From Oscillospiraceae bacterium (GTDB lineage: Bacteria; Bacillota; Clostridia; Oscillospirales; CAG-272), in contig SVTJ01000005.1 in the NCBI GenBank assembly GCA_015063845.1, positions 83,454-123,516 on the forward strand: DNA of 40,063 nt, written 5' to 3'. The position numbers and the translations under genes are program-made. The notes beneath the pieces were generated by a model, which saw nothing but the letters and a program-made list of their open reading frames with translations, made no database searches and was not told where the DNA came from. Positions 35,090-40,063 of this stretch are shown here, piece after piece. Numbering within the stretch: position 1 is the stretch's first letter; the number at the start of each line of letters is the position of its first letter.

Positions 35090-36394
35090 ATGGAAGATAA
35101 GAGACTTGCCGATAAGCAGGACAGAGCGGTGCTTGTCGGAATAGTAACACAGAGAGAAACTCAGGAGCAGGTCGACGCGAGCCTTGATGAGCTTGAGAGA
35201 TTGCTCGATACGGCAGGCGGCGTGAGCGTCGCGCGCTTGACGCAGAACAAGGAAGCGCCCGATGTGAGAACTGTGGTCGGCAGCGGAAAGGCGGCGGAGC
35301 TTGCCTATCTTTGCGCGTGTAACGACGTAACGCTTGTGGTGTTCGACTGCGAGCTTTCCCCCTCGCAGATAAGAAATCTTGAGGATATTCTGGGAGACGA
35401 GGTGCGTGTCATAGACCGTTCTATGCTCATACTTGATATTTTTGCGCTCCACGCCGTAACGGGGGAGGGAAAGCTTCAGGTGGAGCTTGCTCAGCTCAAA
35501 TATACCGCGCCTCGACTTATGGGACGAGGCACGGAGCTCTCCCGTCTTGGAGGCGGAATAGGTACGAGAGGACCGGGTGAGAGCAAGCTTGAAACGGATA
35601 GACGTCACCTTGCGCGCAGAGTGCACGCGCTCCAGACGCAGATAGCCGAAATGGAGAAAAACCGAAAGACCATGAGAGCGGCGAGAGAGAAGAACGGTAT
35701 TCCCGAGATAGCCATAGTCGGATATACAAACGCGGGAAAATCCACGCTGCTCAACAGACTTACCGATGCTGGAATACTTGCAGAGGATAAGCTGTTTGCC
35801 ACGCTTGATCCCACAACGAGAAAGTTTACGCTCCCTTGCGGAGAGCAGATACTCTTGACTGATACGGTAGGCTTTATCAATAAGCTTCCCCACCACCTTG
35901 TCAGTGCGTTCCGCTCAACGCTTGAGGCTGCGTGCTACGCAGATATATTAATGATAATAACCGACGTATCGGACGAAAAGTTCCGTGAACAGCTTGAAGT
36001 CACAGAGCAACTCCTTTGCGAGCTCGGAGCGTCCGATAAACCGACGCTTTACGTGTTCAATAAGTGCGACAGAGGGATAGCCGAGATCGGACGTATCGGC
36101 AACTCCGCGCCCGAAAACACGGCATATATCTCCGCCCTTACGGGGCAGGGAGTGCAGGAGCTTGTCGCAAAGCTTGAGACGATAGCTCTCGAGGGCAAGA
36201 GAAGAGTGACCTATCTTATTCCGAACAAAGACGCGGGAGCTTTGAATACGCTTTATAAAACGGCAACCGTGGAGAGCGTCGATTACGGCGCAGAGGGAAT
36301 GACCGTAGTCGCCCTTGCCGATGCCCGCGCACGGGGGCTTATGAAAAAATACGCAATAGACGATACTCCCGATACAAAAGAGGATTGGGAATAG
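35090..36394 (+). CDS. hflX: GTPase HflX
   Basis: HflX is a ribosome-binding GTPase implicated in rescue or splitting of stalled 70S ribosomes. The 434-residue product has the N-terminal HflX domain, with VVGSGKAAELAYLC and VIDRSMLILDIFALHA, followed by the GRGTELSRLGGGIGTRGPGE loop and a coiled-coil linker. The G domain has GYTNAGKST at 211-219, DTVGFI and NKCD. GGAG lies about 10 bases before the ATG. It is downstream of the rpmE terminator and followed by repeat copy 3. Confidence 0.95.
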   Translation: MEDKRLADKQDRAVLVGIVTQRETQEQVDASLDELERLLDTAGGVSVARLTQNKEAPDVRTVVGSGKAAELAYLCACNDVTLVVFDCELSPSQIRNLEDILGDEVRVIDRSMLILDIFALHAVTGEGKLQVELAQLKYTAPRLMGRGTELSRLGGGIGTRGPGESKLETDRRHLARRVHALQTQIAEMEKNRKTMRAAREKNGIPEIAIVGYTNAGKSTLLNRLTDAGILAEDKLFATLDPTTRKFTLPCGEQILLTDTVGFINKLPHHLVSAFRSTLEAACYADILMIITDVSDEKFREQLEVTEQLLCELGASDKPTLYVFNKCDRGIAEIGRIGNSAPENTAYISALTGQGVQELVAKLETIALEGKRRVTYLIPNKDAGALNTLYKTATVESVDYGAEGMTVVALADARARGLMKKYAIDDTPDTKEDWE

Positions 36395-36396
36395 AA

Positions 36397-36460
36397 CGAG
36401 AGGATGCGTTGAGGGGAGCTTCTTGAAAGAAGTTCCCCTCAAACTCCCCTCAAGAACCTT
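36397..36460 (+). repeat. Intergenic hairpin repeat, copy 3
   Basis: It starts within a few bases of the hflX stop. It has the lead-in GAGGATGCGTT shared with copy 1, the stem TTGAGGGGAGCTTCTT/AAGAAGTTCCCCTCAA, and the tail ACTCCCCTCAAGAACCTT shared with copy 2. The G-run can pair with either of two C-runs. It lies between hflX and a separate conventional terminator at 36471. Confidence 0.75.
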
Positions 36461-36470
36461 GTAAGCAATT

Positions 36471-36512
36471 ACCGTATTGGAAATGATCTGAGTTTCCAGT
36501 GCGGTTTCTTTT
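36471..36512 (+). terminator. Terminator after hflX
   Basis: ACCGTATTGGAAA pairs with TTTCCAGTGCGGT (two G-U pairs) and is followed by TTCTTTT. Confidence 0.8.
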
Positions 36513-36518
36513 AAGGTA

Positions 36519-36547
36519 TTGACAAAAAGGGCTACGTATATTATAAT
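36519..36547 (+). promoter_or_regulatory. Promoter of the YigZ-family gene
   Basis: TTGACA (36519-36524), a 17-base spacer and TATAAT (36542-36547), preceded by AAGGTA as in the rimP promoter. Confidence 0.85.
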
Positions 36548-36579
36548 CTATGTATAAAAATGACAAAAAGGAGAATTGT

Positions 36580-37212
36580 ATGTCACAACTCCCCGAAAGA
36601 TTTACGACGCTTGGCGGTGCGTCAAAGATCGAATTTGAGGAAAAGCGCTCTATCTTTATCGGTCAGGCTCGCAGAGTTGACAGCGAAGAAGATGCGCTTG
36701 ATTTTATTAAAAGCGTGAAAAAAGAATATAATGACGCAACGCATAACGTCTTCGCGTATTCGATAAACGGCGGAATACTCGCAAGATATTCCGACGACGG
36801 TGAGCCGCAGGGGACGTCGGGTATGCCGACGCTCGATGCGATACGAAAGAGCGGAGTTGACAACGCGTGCGTTGTGATAACGAGATATTTCGGCGGAACG
36901 CTTCTCGGCGCGGGCGGACTTGTGCGGGCTTATTCGCACACTGCTTCCTTGGCACTTGAGGCGGCGGGAATAGTCACGTATGAACCCTATTCGGAATATA
37001 AGCTCGTTTGCGGATATTCCGAGTATCAAAAGTACAGCAATTATTTTTCGGGTATCGGCGCGCTTATAGACGATACGGCGTTTGAAGCAGAGGTGACCGT
37101 CCTTTTTTCGGTGAAACGGAGAGAGGGAGAGCAGGTCGTAGCGAAAATACGAGAGATGAGCTATGGCAAGGATGTGCCCGAGCTCGTTGGTGAACGCTAT
37201 GATTACAGGTAA
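36580..37212 (+). CDS. YigZ/IMPACT family protein
   Basis: A 210-residue member of the YigZ (UPF0029, IMPACT N-terminal) family, with SIFIGQARRV, THNVFAYSI, YSDDGEPQGTSGMPTLDAI, VVITRYFGGTLLGAGGLVRAYSHTA and a C-terminal ferredoxin-like domain. Family members are broadly conserved; a role in translation or nucleic acid binding has been proposed but is unsettled. The ATG at 36580 follows AAGGAG. An in-frame ATG at 36550 is only 3 bases past the -10 box and cannot be the start. Its 3' end overlaps the lipoprotein gene by 14 bases. Confidence 0.9.
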   Translation: MSQLPERFTTLGGASKIEFEEKRSIFIGQARRVDSEEDALDFIKSVKKEYNDATHNVFAYSINGGILARYSDDGEPQGTSGMPTLDAIRKSGVDNACVVITRYFGGTLLGAGGLVRAYSHTASLALEAAGIVTYEPYSEYKLVCGYSEYQKYSNYFSGIGALIDDTAFEAEVTVLFSVKRREGEQVVAKIREMSYGKDVPELVGERYDYR

Positions 37213-38746
37213 GGCAAAAGCGTTAGCGTTTGTTCTTTCACTGCTGCTTTGTATATTTGCTTTTACGGGATGCGTTGAGGATACGGGTAGCGCTGAGACG
37301 CTGGATCTGCTCGAGGCGATGAAAGGTCAGGAGGAGACACAAACGAATGACGCGCCCGAGCGCTATCTTGTTGTCGTGCCAAGCGGATGCACGGGTGAGC
37401 TTTCGCTTCTCGCAAGAGACCTTGCAAATGCAATAGAGCAAAAGACGGGTGTTGACTGTGACTATCACTATGACAGTGTTTTGTTTGATACCGATAATAA
37501 GCGTGTGGATATACTGCTCGGCAACACTAACAGACGAATAAGCTTTGAAACTCTTAACAAATTAAAAAACGACGATTACGTATGCAAAACAGTTGAAGGC
37601 TCGATAGTACTCGGAGGAGTGTCTGACACGGCGACCGTGGTTGCGGTGAAAAGGTTTATGGAAGAGGTGCTTCCAAACGCTACCTCGCAAATGCTGGTGT
37701 CAGACGGCGTCGGCTTTGAATACCGCGGAGAGTATCGGATAAAGGACGTTTTGCTTTGCGGATATGATGCGAGAGACTACGTTATGGTGTTTTCGGACGC
37801 GGAAGCACAGAATATGTGCTCATCTCTCAGAGATCTTATCGCCAAGCAGAGCGGACTTTGCCTTGAGATGAAGATCGGAAGCGCGTCTGTTAACGGTCAA
37901 AAAGAAATATTCGTTGATATTGACAGCGCGGCAATGTCGGCAAGTGTCAAGCGCGTCGGCGAAGACGTATATCTTATCGGAAAGGATATCTATACACTAT
38001 CCGTTGCTATCAGCTCGTTTTATAATATGCTGCTCGAAAGCGAAAAGGACGGAACGTTGACACTTGACATTGCGGGTCAACTTGTTTTTTCATGTACGGA
38101 TGATGCGATTGACGTTGCATCGATAGTGTGCGATATTCCGTTCATGGAAAGCAGCTTGACGAACATTTCTTCGCTTGCGAGTGCGATAAGCAACAGCGGA
38201 AACGACGTTGTTGTGTTTTCCAAATTCGACGAAAACGTGTGGAAAGCTGTGAAGGAAGTAATGAGCAGTAAATACGGCGTGTTCGAGCTTGCTTTTTCCG
38301 ATGGCACGCTGTTGCCCGTATTGTATCTCAAATCAAGCGTGAGCGTGAAAAACGGTGAGACGGTGCTCATAGACGGCAAAGAAACGCTCAAGCTGACGCT
38401 CGAGCATACGTTGAGCGGAGAGCTTTATACAATATACGGCTTTTCGTCAGATGCAGTCAGCTTTCAAAGCATAAATCAAACGCTTAAGGGTGACGGAGGA
38501 CTTGCTATGGCAACTGTTATTATACCCGAAAGCAGGGATAATGCAATAGCTCCCGACAAAAGCGTTTCGACTGTGTATAACGGAGTGTCGTCCTATCTTG
38601 ACGTTGATTACCGACATCTTTGGCTGACGGTATATCCTCGGCTTGCATATTCAAATGTCCAAGCTTCGAGGCTCAACGATTCGGATTATATAAGCTTTAC
38701 GGTAGGAAATAGATATTGCGCTGCATACAGACAGCTGGCGTCATAA
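37199..38746 (+). CDS. Putative lipoprotein with repeated carbohydrate-enzyme-like accessory domains
   Basis: The 515-residue product has a lipoprotein signal: a basic N-terminus, a hydrophobic core and FAFTGC with the lipidation Cys at 25. A Thr/Glu-rich spacer follows. The region around residues 55-170 (VVPSGCTGELSLLARDLANAI, then DILLGNTNR, IVLGGVSDTATVVAVKRFMEEVLP) resembles the alpha/beta domain that precedes catalytic barrels in some glycoside hydrolases (GH20/GH67-like). A second, weaker version seems to span about 185-300. No catalytic barrel follows, so I do not assign an activity. The ATG at 37199 lies inside the YigZ gene with a weak TTGGTGA site, suggesting coupled translation. 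Confidence 0.72.
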   Translation: MITGKAKALAFVLSLLLCIFAFTGCVEDTGSAETLDLLEAMKGQEETQTNDAPERYLVVVPSGCTGELSLLARDLANAIEQKTGVDCDYHYDSVLFDTDNKRVDILLGNTNRRISFETLNKLKNDDYVCKTVEGSIVLGGVSDTATVVAVKRFMEEVLPNATSQMLVSDGVGFEYRGEYRIKDVLLCGYDARDYVMVFSDAEAQNMCSSLRDLIAKQSGLCLEMKIGSASVNGQKEIFVDIDSAAMSASVKRVGEDVYLIGKDIYTLSVAISSFYNMLLESEKDGTLTLDIAGQLVFSCTDDAIDVASIVCDIPFMESSLTNISSLASAISNSGNDVVVFSKFDENVWKAVKEVMSSKYGVFELAFSDGTLLPVLYLKSSVSVKNGETVLIDGKETLKLTLEHTLSGELYTIYGFSSDAVSFQSINQTLKGDGGLAMATVIIPESRDNAIAPDKSVSTVYNGVSSYLDVDYRHLWLTVYPRLAYSNVQASRLNDSDYISFTVGNRYCAAYRQLAS

Positions 38747-39103
38747 TATGGCGTGCAATGAAAAGCTCTCGTATTGAGCTATATCGTCAAGCACGTCACA
38801 AAGAATGGCACAGCTCTGCTCAATGGCAAACCGATTGTCAAATTCGTGCGCGCTTCGGAGCTTCAACAGCTCCTCGCTGACGATATCAGTTTGCTTGAAA
38901 TTGGCGGAAATGCCAATTATATGCTTGTGCTTTTCCCAATATTCCATAAGCTCGGACACGTCTGTGTCCGAGCTTCCTTTTTCTGCCGCTTTGAAAGTGA
39001 GCTGCTTCATACGGTCAGTTACTCTCTTGACGTATATCATGTTCACTGCAACGAGCGAGACGATCAACAATATTAATATGATAGATACAATAAAAGCTCT
39101 CAC
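38741..39103 (-). CDS. DUF4363 family membrane-anchored protein
   Basis: A 120-residue protein with one N-terminal membrane helix (residues about 4-24) and a helical soluble domain. DUF4363 proteins typically accompany DUF421 proteins, as here. The start is GTG at 39103, with GGAGGAG eight bases upstream. It overlaps the stop of the DUF421 gene (GTGA), so the pair is translationally coupled. Its stop codon directly abuts that of the convergent lipoprotein gene, giving a 6-base overlap. Its function is unknown. Confidence 0.78.
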   Translation of the reverse strand: MRAFIVSIILILLIVSLVAVNMIYVKRVTDRMKQLTFKAAEKGSSDTDVSELMEYWEKHKHIIGISANFKQTDIVSEELLKLRSAHEFDNRFAIEQSCAILCDVLDDIAQYESFSLHAIL

Positions 39104-39771
39104 AATAGCTCCTCCTTTTTGACAGTTCTTTCCTCTCCCGAGTCGCTTATCATCATCAAATATATATCTTTTACCGACGCTCCGCCGAGCTTGTGCTCAA
39201 GCTGGGCTCGTGTGAGTCCTACCTCGCAAAGACCGTGCTCATTCACTGTGCCGTTGTCGATGACGATGTGAAATACACCGTTTTCCTTGACCTTTATTTG
39301 CATCTGCTCGCAAGTGGGGACGTTTTTCTTGGCTTTTGGAATGATTGTCATTTTTCCATTCTTTTCGAGAATAGCGTATAAAACGTCATTTATGTCCGTA
39401 TATCCGTTTTGCCGCAGTTCACTTATGAGCTCGTCGTTGGATATTCTTGAATCGAGCATCGAACGCTTGCACATAACTCCGTTTTTTATAAGCGTGGACG
39501 GGCGAGCGGTGAATAATCCTTTTATTTTTGGAAAAAGAACGGTGAGTGCCGCCGAGCAGATCTCAAACGACATCAATATAATAATAGGAATTATCGCGTG
39601 AGATATGGGTATGTTGCTGTCGGTTATGGGAAGAGAAGCGATCTCTGAAATAAGAAGTGTCGCGACAAGGTCGGTCACCTCAAGCTCTCCTATCTGACGC
39701 TTTCCCATAAGACGTACCGCTATTATCATAACGAGGTAAACTATTACGGTCCTTACGAGTATTGTTACCAT
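39100..39771 (-). CDS. DUF421 (YetF/YrbG-type) membrane protein
   Basis: The 223-residue protein has three membrane helices in the first ~80 residues, with LMGKRQIGELEVTDLVATLLISEIA, the DUF421 hallmark. A cytoplasmic alpha/beta domain follows, with PSTLIKNG, SRISNDELISELRQNG and DVLYAILEKNGKMTIIP. The family is common in spore-formers and its function is unclear. GGAG lies eight bases before the ATG. The upstream region has TTGATT preceded by AAAAAAGGTA at the right place for a promoter, but the -10 (AATAAA) is poor. Confidence 0.88.
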   Translation of the reverse strand: MVTILVRTVIVYLVMIIAVRLMGKRQIGELEVTDLVATLLISEIASLPITDSNIPISHAIIPIIILMSFEICSAALTVLFPKIKGLFTARPSTLIKNGVMCKRSMLDSRISNDELISELRQNGYTDINDVLYAILEKNGKMTIIPKAKKNVPTCEQMQIKVKENGVFHIVIDNGTVNEHGLCEVGLTRAQLEHKLGGASVKDIYLMMISDSGEERTVKKEELL

Positions 39772-39857
39772 TTGATATCTCCATTGCGATTTTTTCCTTT
39801 ATTATTTGTGTATTTCTCCAAATCAATACCTTTTTTGAATTTTTTTCAAAAAGCCTA

Positions 39858-39886
39858 TTGACATTTATAGAAAAAAGTAATATAAT
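39858..39886 (+). promoter_or_regulatory. Upstream tandem promoter (P1) of a probable rRNA operon
   Basis: TTGACA (39858-39863), 17 bases and TATAAT (39881-39886), with an A/T-rich UP-like tract (TTTTTTCAAAAA) before it. The start region AGGCAAGCTGTCCGC recurs at P2. The stretch from 39772 to 39857 holds no gene. Confidence 0.85.
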
Positions 39887-39968
39887 AGGCAAGCTGTCCG
39901 CGAGACGACAATATCAAAGCTTCCCCAAAAAAGTCGAAAATTTTTTCAAAAAACTTTAGAAAAGTTCT

Positions 39969-39997
39969 TGACAAAGGGAAAGTAGTGTGGTATAATA
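39969..39997 (+). promoter_or_regulatory. Downstream tandem promoter (P2) of a probable rRNA operon
   Basis: TTGACA (39969-39974), a 17-base spacer ending TGTGG and TATAAT (39992-39997), again preceded by TTTTTTCAAAAA and followed by AGTCAAGCTGTCCGC. Full consensus in both boxes plus a TRTG extension mark a very strong promoter. Confidence 0.9.
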
Positions 39998-40063
39998 GTC
40001 AAGCTGTCCGCCCAAAGGGTGGTAAAAAAGGGCAGCGAAACGGTCATTGAAAATTGAACAACA
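39998..40063 (+). other. 5' leader of a probable rRNA operon, cut by the window end
   Basis: The leader ends TCATTGAAAATTGAACAACA. A TTGAAAA-TGAACA motif is typical just upstream of 16S rRNA in Clostridia and Bacilli. No part of the 16S gene itself is in the window, so this rests on the motif and the tandem promoters. Confidence 0.75.

Overview
The window looks like a chromosomal segment of a low-to-moderate GC, spore-lineage Gram-positive bacterium of the class Clostridia (Bacillota), possibly an uncultured gut Oscillospirales-type organism. The pointers are a full-length Spo0A, the Firmicutes gene orders yybS-gdpP-rplI-dnaB and rimP-nusA-ylxR-ylxQ-infB, a DUF4317 protein, strong GGAGG ribosome sites, and sigma-A-like promoters with 17-base spacers. 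The genus assignment is inference. No phage, insertion sequence, CRISPR array or tRNA was seen.

Layout: (1) 1-3.2 kb, + strand: galT, a cytidylate-kinase-like gene and an SGNH esterase, then a terminator. (2) 3.3-4.9 kb, +: spo0A, then a small membrane zinc-ribbon protein, each with its own promoter. (3) 4.95-14.6 kb, -: an almost complete aromatic amino acid supercluster, read aroF-tyrA-aroB-aroA, then an internal promoter, then aroC-MFS-pheA-aroE/aroK fusion-aroQ. It covers every step from DAHP to chorismate and on to phenylpyruvate and 4-hydroxyphenylpyruvate. (4) 14.8-17.2 kb: an FSA-type transaldolase (-) divergent from a ROK sugar kinase and a GmhA-like SIS isomerase (+). (5) 17.2-26.6 kb, -: yybS-gdpP-rplI-dnaB-tilS-hpt-ftsH. 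(6) 26.7-31.9 kb, +: rimP-nusA-ylxR-ylxQ-infB. (7) 31.9-39.8 kb: mixed short units: DUF4317, a helical orphan, an AraC regulator, rpmE, hflX, a YigZ-family gene, a lipoprotein, and a DUF421/DUF4363 pair. (8) 39.85-40.06 kb: two tandem strong promoters and a leader that very probably open an rRNA operon just beyond the window.

The strongest candidate for an undescribed system is the 0.2-kb leader of the aromatic operon. A consensus promoter is followed by a ribosome site and an 18-codon ORF encoding MNKVFANKYFYSYFYYFK, in which 8 of 9 consecutive residues are Tyr or Phe. Next come a long hairpin overlapping those codons and a textbook intrinsic terminator just before aroF. This is the architecture of ribosome-mediated transcription attenuation sensing charged tRNA-Tyr and tRNA-Phe, in a lineage where T-boxes usually do this job. 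The operon it would control contains both tyrA and pheA and no trp gene.

Other second-look items are: a dispersed intergenic hairpin repeat in three copies, each directly 3' of a stop codon and in the same orientation as the gene; an infB start whose Shine-Dalgarno site is separated from the ATG by a perfect hairpin; near-identical promoters for rimP and rpmE; a transporter inside the aro operon; an AroE-AroK fusion; and an infB operon that ends without rbfA/truB.
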